DNA of 64,000 nt from Corythucha ciliata (taxonomy: Eukaryota; Arthropoda; Insecta; Hemiptera; Tingidae), in contig CM075938.1 in the NCBI GenBank assembly GCA_038030265.1, forward strand, positions 1,341,009-1,405,008. The letters are read 5' to 3'. Positions 56,729 to 64,000 of this stretch are shown piece by piece. The notes beneath the pieces are model-generated. The model had not been told where the DNA came from and did no database searches. It saw only the letters and a list, made by a program, of their open reading frames with translations. Positions within the stretch are counted from its first letter, which is position 1; each line of letters begins with the position of its first letter. The position numbers and the translations under genes were made by a program.

Positions 56729-57475
56729 ACTCCTTTAGAACCTGGAATCTTAGCGGAAGCGGAGGCGGATACGTCAGGAAGAAATGTCGACCACCTGCCG
56801 TACAGGAATCTGATCGGAAGTTTAATGTACCTGGCAGTAAACACAAGGCCAGACATCGCTCAGCCTGTAAGTTTCCTGAGCAGATTCAACTCGTCCTTCT
56901 CTTTAGTTCATTGGCAGATGGCCAAGAGGATACTCAGATACCTCAAAGGGACAGAAAAGTTGTGTTTGGTCTACGAAGGTGGCACAACGGACTCGTTTTT
57001 GGCTGGTTACGCGGACGCTGACTGGGGTGGTGACCACAAGGATCGAAGGTCAACTACTGGTTATGTCTTCAAGAATGGAAACGGTCTGATTTCTTGGGAA
57101 AGTAAGAAACAACCGACCGTAGCTCTCTCGACAACGGAAGCTGAGTACATGAGCCTGTCCGAAGCTTGTAAAGAAGCGATTCATCTGCGACGGCTGTCAA
57201 ACGAGCTTCAGCCGTCGCACGAAAGAACGGTCGTCATATTTAATGACAACCAGAGCGCAATAAAATTGTCGGAAAATAATGTGTGCCATGGTCGGACGAA
57301 ACACATTGATATTCGTCATCATTTCGTCCGGGAATGTGTCGATGACAGAAAGGTGGAGCTTCGATATGTACCTACAGATCAAATGCCAGCGGATCTTCTG
57401 ACAAAAAGTCTCAGCAGTCCGAAACATCTCAAATGCGTGGAGATGCTGGGGCTTCAAGAGTATAGTTCGGATTAA
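56729..57475 (+). pseudogene. pol: Copia-2 RT end and RNase H
   Basis: Coding resumes with TPLEPGILAEAEADTS and the typical YRNLIGSLMYLAVNTRPDIA and AKRILRYLKGTEKLCLVYEG. RNase H motifs are ADADWGGDHKDRRSTTGYVF, STTEAEYMSLSEACKEAIHL, NDNQSAIKLSEN and TKHIDIRHHFVRE, ending ADLLTKSLSSPKHLK. The catalytic acids appear intact. A stop at 57473 is followed by AAGGGCGAG (57474-57482), the polypurine tract before the LTR. Only the 51091-56720 insertion separates it from the upstream RT. Confidence 0.95.
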
Positions 57476-57482
57476 GGGCGAG

Positions 57483-57870
57483 TGTTGGAAATATAATCCG
57501 ATTAATACGCCTCACTCCATTTTGTTATCATATGCTTGACTAAGGAACCTTTAAAGACGAGTAGACGCATACGGCGCCATGTTCGTTCTTATCAGTTTAA
57601 TAAGAATGGTTGGGGGTGGTTTGTTGACATCCACAAAACATCAACAAAAGGTGGATTTTACAAGACTGATAATTGATAAGAGCGAACATGGCGTCTGTGA
57701 TTTTACCTGTCTGATTATAGGTTCTCTAGCTTGACGTATGTTAAAAAAAAAAATATATTTGTTCATCTTCCTTTTTCGGTTTCAGTCCTTGTCATTTCTT
57801 TCATTCCTTAAATACAATTTGATTTCTTATTCTCACTTCTTTATTTCATACGCAATTCCACCCATTTTCA
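57483..57870 (+). repeat. Copia-2 3' LTR
   Basis: It begins TGTTGGAAATATAATCCG and ends CCACCCATTTTCA, about 388 bp. Internally TAAGAACGAACATGGCGCC-type inverted sequence occurs twice (near 57580 and 57685), a 25 bp inverted pair (ATGTTCGTTCTTATCAGTTT / TGATAAGAGCGAACAT). Confidence 0.8.
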
Positions 57871-57879
57871 AGTTCATCA

Positions 57880-58100
57880 TTCCAAACTGCCAACTTCGTC
57901 ATTCAAAAATCAATTTCGTCCCGGAAACAGTCAATTCCGTTCGGTCCATTTTGTCCAGGACATTGTAAATTTCGCCGTCAAAACCATCAATGCCGTCATA
58001 AAACTCCCGATTTCATCCTATAAACCGTCAATTTCGTCCTCCAGTCTACCAATTTCACCCTAGAAACTGTCAATTTTGACACTCAAAACTGTGATTTTCG
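57880..58100 (-). repeat. Minisatellite family E, inverted block
   Basis: Units such as AAACTGTCAATTTTGACACT and AAACCGTCAATTTCGTCCTC are the complement of the 52085-53480 repeat. Confidence 0.75.
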
Positions 58101-58104
58101 TACT

Positions 58105-58722
58105 TGTGACGATTTTCGTCACATCAACGCGCCAGAGTGCAGTATAATATTCAATACAATGTAAATACCCCTTCCAGTTCAAAATTACCTCCTCCCATTG
58201 TTCGAACCCCAGTGCCACTCTTTCCTATTTTCTAATATGTTATGATTCATTAGCCATTCCCGCGTTAAAGATTCCCCGTGGAAACCCCCACGGGTGAATG
58301 ATCCGCAATATTAGCGGAAGGGGGGTGGAAACAAATTATGGGGAAAGGAAAATACCGAAAAAGGGGAAGCCCCCCTCCCTTTTTACAAGAGAAATGTGCC
58401 GCGAGAGAGCGGCGAAAAAGAGCGGAGAGAAGTTGGCTATCCTAGAAGACCATCCCGAACCTTTTCACCCTAAAAAGATTATTCCCGTCGGCACTGGTGA
58501 GTTATTGAACTTATTGACCCCAAACCTAATCCTCGTCCGAAGTCGTACCCCCCCCCCCCATGCAATTGTGAATAATTCTGTATTTAACGTAATTTAAGAT
58601 GTTTTTAATATACTTTTAATGTTTTCCTTCTATTCGTTAGTGCTAGCATTTCTTTAGATTAGTGAGTCCATCCCGTGTCCTCTCCAAATCTCCCTAATAA
58701 TCCCCTGGGTCATCTCAGGGAA
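58105..58722 (+). repeat. Probable 5' LTR of the gypsy element
   Basis: TGTGACGATTTTCGTCACAT at 58105 is an inverted repeat like those starting many gypsy LTRs. The sequence runs to the primer-binding site. CAGTATAATATTC near 58140 and CATTAGCC motifs are unassigned. Because the 3' LTR is outside the window, both borders are inferred. Confidence 0.4.
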
Positions 58723-58724
58723 TT

Positions 58725-58735
58725 TGGCGCAGTCG
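58725..58735 (+). promoter_or_regulatory. Gypsy primer-binding site, probable tRNA-Ser
   Basis: TGGCGCAGTCG is complementary to CGACTGCG plus CCA, the 3' end of insect tRNA-Ser. The same primer site is used by the 17.6/297 group of Drosophila gypsy elements. Confidence 0.75.
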
Positions 58736-58779
58736 GAAAAAATAGAATCTCCTAATTATAATTATATCCCTATCGCAAA

Positions 58780-60054
58780 ATGGAATCTACCTGTTCCAGG
58801 TGCGACGAACCCACTCCGCCCGTAGATCAAATAACATGCTCCCAATGTCATAGTGCCTATTGTGAAAATTGTTCCATAATCACTTTGGTTAATTATAAAA
58901 AATTAAATGCGGCGAGGAAGGCCTCCTTCAAGAATTACTGCTGCAAAGATGAACAACCCGATTTGACGGCGGCCATTGCCGATATTTCACAAAAGCTTAG
59001 CCAGATAATAAAAAATCAAAATTCGGACCATGCAACCCTAACTAAACATTTCAACAAAATTACAGAAATAGATGAAACCTTAAATAAATTATCACATAGG
59101 GTCTCAAATCTTGAAGGAGCCGCCTCAGCCATGCCACTCACATGCACCATTCCCCAAACCCTCCCCCCAGCAGTCAAAACGGGAACATTGGTCCACGACG
59201 GGAAAACCTTTGTGACAGACCACTCGGGAAAGGTAACTTTCGCCGAAAACACCAGCAACATCCCAACCTCCGGCCCATTGACTCCACAGCACAATACCCC
59301 TGATCCTTTCCCGCATGGCAAACTTCCAAAATTCTTGGAGAAAGCTTTAAACCAAATTGATAAATTGCAAACCTACAACCTCGATTCTATTGTTGAATTT
59401 TTATTAGGGATTCAAGAAATCCATAAATTGTCCCCCCAAAATTTCCCCAACGCCATGTTGCATCTAGCGGTCCAACAAAATTCGGACTTTTTGAAACGTA
59501 TAGTATTTAACACCCCTGAACCATCCTTCCAGTATATTCGTGACGCCTTCTTTTCCGAAATTATAAATTTACAATCAAAAACCCAAATTCAATTATTTGC
59601 CCCCCAAAAGCCCCAAGAACCCTTCCGTAATTTTGCCTCTCGTGTTCTCAATATAGCCCAAATTTTAAATACCCATTCGGATCAAGAGATAATAGGAATT
59701 ATTTTAAACAACGCTACGATCCACTCCAAAACTAATTATTTCCACCTTCAAAGACCAACCAACTTTTCAGAATTAGAACTGTTCATACAAGCGGTCGAAC
59801 AAATAGAATTAAACTACTCCCAAATTCATTTCAAAACAGAATATCAAACCTCTTTTCGTCCCCGGCCTCGCCCATTAAATTTTAACTCTTCAAAACAATG
59901 GTTTTCCGGCCCTGATTCCAACACTGATCACCACCGCTTTAATACCAGCCTCTCATACAATGACCACTACCGATACACCTCTAGCCCACCGCACAACGCC
60001 CAAAATATTCCAAATAAAACTCGACACCCCGACTACTCGCACAATTCACATTTC

Positions 60055-60090
<36 letters not shown>

Positions 60091-60354
60091 AGTTTTAAAT
60101 CGGGAAAAAACTCTCATAGAAGCCCAGGGCAACAACTGTGTTACGCCCATGCTGACTCTGCAACGAAAACCCCCCAGTCCCCCCGCATCAAGCCCCTCAT
60201 GTCCTGCGAAGTCAATCCCAACGTCTCGGTTTCCTGGAAGCCTATCGAGACGTTCTCTTCCCGAAGGAGCCCTTCACGCTCTCTCTCGCCTCAACAGACA
60301 AATATTAATAATTCCTTTACCCACAAAAACAAGCCAAGAAACTCAAAAAACTAA
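58780..60354 (+). CDS. gag: Gypsy Gag with an N-terminal PHD/FYVE-like zinc finger
   Basis: The 524-residue frame is intact. A cross-brace zinc finger lies at the N-terminus: C5-x2-C8, C20-x2-C23, C28-x2-C31 and C54. A coiled-coil-like region follows (about residues 65-110: AIADISQKLSQIIKN to LNKLSHRVSNLEG). Capsid-like sequence runs from about 185 to 355 (LEKALNQIDKLQTYNLDSIV, FLLGIQEIHKLSP, QIQLFAPQKPQEPFRNFASR). A poly-Gln run encoded by CAA repeats is at about 427-438. The basic C-terminus may bind RNA. No CCHC knuckle is present. It ends at TAA just after A AAA AAC. It would form the virus-like particle shell; the finger may guide chromatin or partner binding. Confidence 0.85.
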
Positions 60355-60421
60355 TACAATTGGATGCAGAAAATATTTCAACGCCCCACCTTTGTAAAAT
60401 AAACGACAACGTCCCATCCAA
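60345..60421 (+). promoter_or_regulatory. Candidate programmed -1 frameshift site between gag and pol
   Basis: The heptamer A AAA AAC (60345-60351) is in phase with gag as UCA AAA AAC UAA, directly before the gag stop. Slipping back one base leads into the open pol frame. TTGGATG (60360-60366) can pair with CATCCAA (60415-60421), giving a 7 bp stem 8 bases downstream. X XXY YYZ sites of this type are the classic retroviral -1 signal. Confidence 0.65.
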
Positions 60422-61750
60422 AATTTTCACCCGCCTTAATGGTAAAGTTAAAGCACTAACATTGTTGGACTCAGGAGCATCGAAAAGCTGTATTAACGGT
60501 GACTTCTTCCAGCAACATTTTCGGCAATTTCTGCATCCAAGAAACCTCACAAAACCCATAAATATTGCGATGGCCAATTCTTCCCATTTGACAATTACCC
60601 AAGAAGCCCCTATCACTGTCCGAATAGCGAACAAATCATTCGAAGTACCAGTCCTCATCGTTCCAAATCTAGCAATCGATCTCGTCTTAGGTACAGATTT
60701 TTTATCCCTCTCCAACATTGTTCTAAATTTCTCCCGCCAAAGATACCACTTTTCATTTTCCCCCAAAAAGAAGCACAAGTTCTTAACCACCCAACAAATA
60801 TCGCGGCGTCTCCAAAAACCGACACTCTTTCCCATTCAAGTGTCAAAACCCTCCTCCACAGTTACACAAAATAATAGCCTCCTCAACTATTTTATATCAA
60901 AACATCCCCAAGTCCTAACAGATAGGCTTGGAAAAACCCACCTTGCAGAATACAAGATAGCAATGAGACCAGGTGCGGAATGGAAGCACCGCATCAAAAC
61001 GTATCACCTCCCTCCCGATAAGCTCCAAATTTTAAAAACTAAAATCCAAGAATTATTACAACTAGGAATAATAAAACCAGTTCAAACCCAAATGGCGTCC
61101 CCTTGTTTTCTCACAAAAAAAGTCTCCCCAAATAATCCAGTAGACTGGAGACTCATAGTTGATTACCGCCTAGTGAACTCCAATATTGAATTTATCGATT
61201 ACCACCTGCCCACCGTGGAAGATGCTTTCCTCCATCTGAAACATGCGAACTATTTCACCCTTCTCGACCTCAAAAAGGCATACCACCAGATTCCTCTCCA
61301 TCCTTCGTCTTACCCCCTTACAGCATTCAGTACCCCGTTTGGAACTTATTGTTACACCACCATCCCCTTCGGTCTTGCTACTGGTGGACAAGTCCTTTCC
61401 TCCCTTATGGACAGAATTCTAGGAGACATCAAATATCAGTTCGTCTTCAATTACCTCGATGATGTACTGATCTATTCCAAAACGTACAAAGAACACATTA
61501 AACACGTCGATGAGGTTCTAAGCCGTTTCCGGCTCGCAGGCCTTACCGTCAACCCCCAAAAGGTACACCTCGCCCAGACCCATGTTCAATACCTTGGTCA
61601 TAGAATTTCCAACGGCCAGCTCTACATATCGGACGATCGAATACAAGCGCTCCTCCAAATCCCCCGCCCAAAAAACTTGAAACAAGTATCGAGTTTCCTG
61701 GGAGCTCTCCAATTCTTCTCCAGATTCCTCCCCGATCTCGCTGTAACCGC
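60345..61750 (+). pseudogene. pol: Gypsy Pol: protease and reverse transcriptase, cut by a hAT insertion
   Basis: Pol lies in the -1 frame relative to gag and has no good ATG at its start. Aspartic protease: LLDSGASKSC (about residues 36-45 counting from 60360) and LVLGTDFL (about 107-114). Reverse transcriptase: MASPCFLTKKVSP, WRLIVDYRLVNSN, HLPTVEDAFLHLKHANYFTL, LDLKKAYHQIPL, TIPFGLATGGQVLSSLMDRI and the active site YLDDVLIYS (Tyr365). It ends in FLGALQFFSRFLPDLA, just before the RNase H domain. The frame runs without frameshifts to 61750, where the hAT terminus CAGTGGCGG begins; the following 29 residues are not Pol. RNase H and integrase, if present, lie beyond the window. Confidence 0.95.
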
Positions 61751-62235
61751 CAGTGGCGGATCCACGGGGGGGGGGAAATGGGGGACATTTCCCCCCCCAA
61801 AATGCCGAAGTCTTGAGTTACGGCTCAACAGTGAATAAACGGAAATAAACTCTTTTGGCTATAAGGTTAAAATGTTCCAACTTCGGGGAAAAGTTCTCAT
61901 CAACGTTGTAACCTGACTTTCCTTGGCTTGGGAGTTGGGCGGTTTTTTGTTGCTTCAACAAGCGAGAAGGGACTAAGGGAGGTGGTGAGAATGCAGCGCT
62001 AGGAGCCGCTTATCGTTCAAAAGTCGATTCCAGCAGGATGGATGGTTTATCAAGTCTATCACATTCACTCGAAGATATCACGAGCACGACTCTCCCTCCG
62101 CTCTGGCCACTGTGCGCATGAGGTATTGTTTTCATTTATTGTGTGTACTGAGTAGGGTGTCTTATTTATACCCCGAGTAATAACACCTAATGGTAAGTTG
62201 AAATTTGAACTGAAGTTATCCTTTTTTTTATTTCT

Positions 62236-62480
62236 AATTTTAATTTTTGCGACCGTTCCTGTCGGCGTTTTTTGTCCTTTGGGCGACGTTTCGTTGGGGG
62301 ATCCTCAACGTCCTCAGGCGTCTTTTTTTATTTAGCTTGCTTTTGTTTTTCTTTACATGTGGTTTCATATTTTCAATAAGCTAAATAAAATAAGGTGCCT
62401 GAGGACGTTGAGGATCCCTCAACGAAACGTCGCCCAAAGGACAAAATCCGCCGTCAGGAACGGTCGCAAAAATTAAAAAT
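62236..62480. repeat. Foldback hairpin with hammerhead-like arms
   Basis: The arms 62236-62338 and 62377-62480 are inverted copies (AATTTTTGCGACCGTTCCTG and its complement at the outside; TTTTTTATTTAGCTT inside), with a loop of about 38 bases. Such palindromes fit a Penelope-type terminal repeat or another foldback element. No coding sequence. Confidence 0.8.
62396..62436 (+). ncRNA. Hammerhead-like motif in the right arm of the hairpin
   Basis: CTGAGGA (62399-62405) is followed by one extra C, a strong helix II (GTTGAGG / CCTCAAC), GAAAC and a palindromic ACGT, with a predicted GTC cleavage site. The extra base before helix II is also present in the Penelope hammerheads. Helix I is only about 2 bp plus a mismatch, so activity is uncertain. 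The inverted arm (62281-62322, minus strand) has the same core with a substitution in helix II. Confidence 0.4.
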
Positions 62481-62974
62481 CATAAAATGAGGAAGTTTCA
62501 CATTTTCCAAAAATATTTTTTTTCGATTAGGCGTATCAATCCTTCCACGTAAATAAATAAATGAAAATTTAAAACCCTCCAGAAATATTTTTCATTTCTT
62601 AACAAAAGTTGGCATATTTGAAATTCCGCCGAAACGAACATTTTCCGCAACATAATATCCCTGGTATTCTCTGTCCTTTTCATGCCTCTAAATAGCTCAT
62701 CTGTTTATCCTCCATTATTTTATTATTGACGAACTCTAGTAGAAAATAAGGCAAAAAATCACAACAAACCTCTCCCCTACAGCTACGTTACAGGCGAATT
62801 TTTTTCGAAAGGCGCATATGACACAAACATGCTAGCTGGCGTGTTTGAAATGACCTAAATCTTCAAAAATCGCGTATTTATTAACTGCTGGATTATTTTA
62901 CGAACGGATCACGATTTATGCTCTATTTTAGCATAAAAACATTAAAAAATAGATTTATGAATAAGTTCTGACCC

Positions 62975-64000
62975 ATGAAACTTCCTCATTATCCTATTTG
63001 TATAAAATATTTATGTTTTACTCTCTCCCCCCCCCCCCTGAAGGAAAACGCTCAAAAACAACGTACGATTGAGTCTTTCTTCCTGAAACCAAAGAAGAGG
63101 AGCCGCGATGACAACGAGGCACAGAGTTCAACAGATACAGAGACAGAACCCCAGTGCAGGGGTACGAAAAATACCAAATTGGACGACACAGGGAGCGAAC
63201 TACCTCCACAACCGGTTGCCCCAACGGTCTCTGGTGACACAACTAATTCACCCGAAGGACCCACCTTTCAAAACCCGATTTTCGAATCCCGCCATCCGAA
63301 CGATGTAGGTAATTATATTGGCAAAGAAATCGACGACCAAACGAAAACGGCGTTGATAACAAATCCCTGGTCACCCCCCGAAAATTACAATTGGCCTCAT
63401 TCCGAACGCGTAGTGTCAGGAAAGATTGTTAAAAACTACCTGAATCGGAAACACTTATTAGCTTACAAGGATTGGTTAGTTTACTCTGACGTGAAAAAAG
63501 GACTATTTTGCAAATTCTGCCCTTGGTTTACCAACCGAAACGAAGGGGGATATCAGAAAAATGTAGCGCTGAAAGCTTTAGTGACCGAGCCTCTAGTAAA
63601 TTTTAAAAAGCTTACGGGTAAGGATGGGCACTTGGAAACCCATTGTAATTTGCAATACCACAGAAACGCTGTGCAAGCGGGTAAGGATTTTTTGAAAACT
63701 ACTTCGAATCCCCGGTGTGACGTGAGGAATCTTGTGAATGATCAGCGTTTGACCCAGACGCAGGAAAACCGCGAGAGGCTTCGGCCAATAGTGGAAACCA
63801 TAATGCTGGCTGGAAGGCAAAATATTTCACTTCGGGGTCATCGCGACGATGGCCCTCTATTAACTGAAGGGCGATCCACTCTTAACGAAGGAAATTTTAG
63901 AGCTCTGCTGCGTTTTAGAGTAGAGGCTGGTGACGATAGGTTGAAGCGTCACCTACAGACTTCGTCATCCCGGGCTACTTACATAAGTAAAACCGTACAA
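62975..64000 (+). CDS. hAT transposase, ZMYM1-like, 5' part (TTF zinc finger and DUF4371)
   Basis: The frame is open from ATG 62975 to the window end without a stop, but the first 23 residues are translation of a pyrimidine tract. A splice acceptor (CTCTCTC, 12 C, TGAAG) suggests the coding exon begins at about 63044. Near its start, QRTIESFF fits a PCNA-binding PIP box, followed by basic LKPKKRSRDD. Then comes NPWSPPENYNWPHSER. The TTF-type zinc finger is WLVYSDVKKGLFCKFCPWFT with H-rich LETHCNLQYHRNAV. The start of DUF4371 follows: ISLRGHRDDG, NEGNFRALLRFRVEAGDDRL and SSRATYISKTVQ. This is the N-terminal half of transposases related to ZMYM1 and the 52 kDa PRKR-repressor-like proteins. The catalytic remainder and hAT dimerisation domain are beyond the window. 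Confidence 0.85.
   Translation, partial: MKLPHYPICIKYLCFTLSPPPLKENAQKQRTIESFFLKPKKRSRDDNEAQSSTDTETEPQCRGTKNTKLDDTGSELPPQPVAPTVSGDTTNSPEGPTFQNPIFESRHPNDVGNYIGKEIDDQTKTALITNPWSPPENYNWPHSERVVSGKIVKNYLNRKHLLAYKDWLVYSDVKKGLFCKFCPWFTNRNEGGYQKNVALKALVTEPLVNFKKLTGKDGHLETHCNLQYHRNAVQAGKDFLKTTSNPRCDVRNLVNDQRLTQTQENRERLRPIVETIMLAGRQNISLRGHRDDGPLLTEGRSTLNEGNFRALLRFRVEAGDDRLKRHLQTSSSRATYISKTVQ

Larger units (their letters stand above)
49508..57870 (+). mobile_element. Copia-2: Ty1/copia element split by a hAT insertion
   Basis: The element has a full 3' LTR (57483-57870), only the last 42 bp of the 5' LTR, a primer-binding site, and a gag-RT-RNase H frame lacking protease and integrase. A 5.6 kb hAT element with target duplication CGGTCAAG interrupts the RT/RNase H junction. 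No outer target duplication is expected because the left end is truncated. Confidence 0.9.
61751..64000 (+). mobile_element. hAT transposon inserted in gypsy pol, continuing past the window
   Basis: It starts CAGTGGCGGATCCACGGG and contains the transposase exon at 63044. The 8 bases before it (GTAACCGC) should recur after the right end, outside the window. 61800-62230 is its 5' region with no recognised gene; a hairpin at 62236-62480 is a later insertion. 62485-62974 is A/T-rich and probably 5' UTR or intron. Confidence 0.8.

Noticed and set aside
59960..60397. 145-residue frame with an Asn run
   Set aside because: Shadow of the CAA repeat in gag, read in another frame.

Overview
This window looks like repeat-dense nuclear DNA from an animal, most likely an arthropod. 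No single-copy host gene could be supported. Almost everything recognisable belongs to transposable elements: two Ty1/copia elements primed by the anticodon region of initiator tRNA-Met (as in Drosophila copia), several Ty3/gypsy remnants, a nearly full-length Jockey-type element, fragments of other non-LTR elements, a Penelope-like element (PLE) with hammerhead ribozymes, hAT, Tc1/mariner and probable PIF/Harbinger DNA elements, and thousands of bases of degenerate 20-30 bp minisatellites. The species cannot be named from this evidence.

Layout. 1-1.6 kb: minus-strand zinc-binding protein of an uncharacterised repeated family. 4.2-7.4 kb: minisatellite A with a truncated reverse transcriptase (RT) inside it. 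8.3-9.6 kb: non-LTR RT fragment next to a deleted gypsy element. 9.6-20.06 kb: a 10.5 kb set of nested inverted-repeat elements that splits the gypsy gag; the rest of gag is at 20.06-20.25 kb. 21.9-26.5 kb: minisatellites A, C and D, with D showing a 555-587 bp higher-order period. 26.47-35.39 kb: Copia-1 with LTRs and target duplication, interrupted by a four-deep nest (Harbinger-like > hAT > Harbinger-like > PLE). 35.41-39.74 kb: Jockey element in the same satellite. 42.9-45.7 kb: GC-rich gypsy-type remnant with integrase C-terminal, retropepsin-like and envelope-like pieces and a probable LTR. 45.7-49.5 kb: inverted minisatellites A, B and C. 49.5-57.9 kb: Copia-2, lacking protease and integrase and split by a 5.6 kb hAT element filled with minisatellites. 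58.1-61.75 kb: gypsy element with gag, a candidate -1 frameshift site and pol. 61.75 kb to the end: a hAT element inserted into that pol, carrying a foldback hairpin and the 5' part of its transposase.

The parts relate by insertion history rather than by a shared pathway. Five nested boundaries are fixed by target-site duplications readable at both ends: 5 bp for Copia-1, 10 bp for Jockey, 11 bp for the PLE, and 8 bp for three hAT elements. Copia-1 LTRs differ by about two substitutions and one indel, so the nest inside it may be recent. The most interesting points are the PLE hammerheads and a second hammerhead-like hairpin, the A AAA AAC slippery site directly before the gag stop, a PHD/FYVE-like finger in a gypsy Gag, a PCNA-binding (PIP-box-like) motif at the start of a hAT transposase, the odd integrase/retropepsin/envelope order at 43 kb, and the way whole minisatellite families sit inside DNA transposons.
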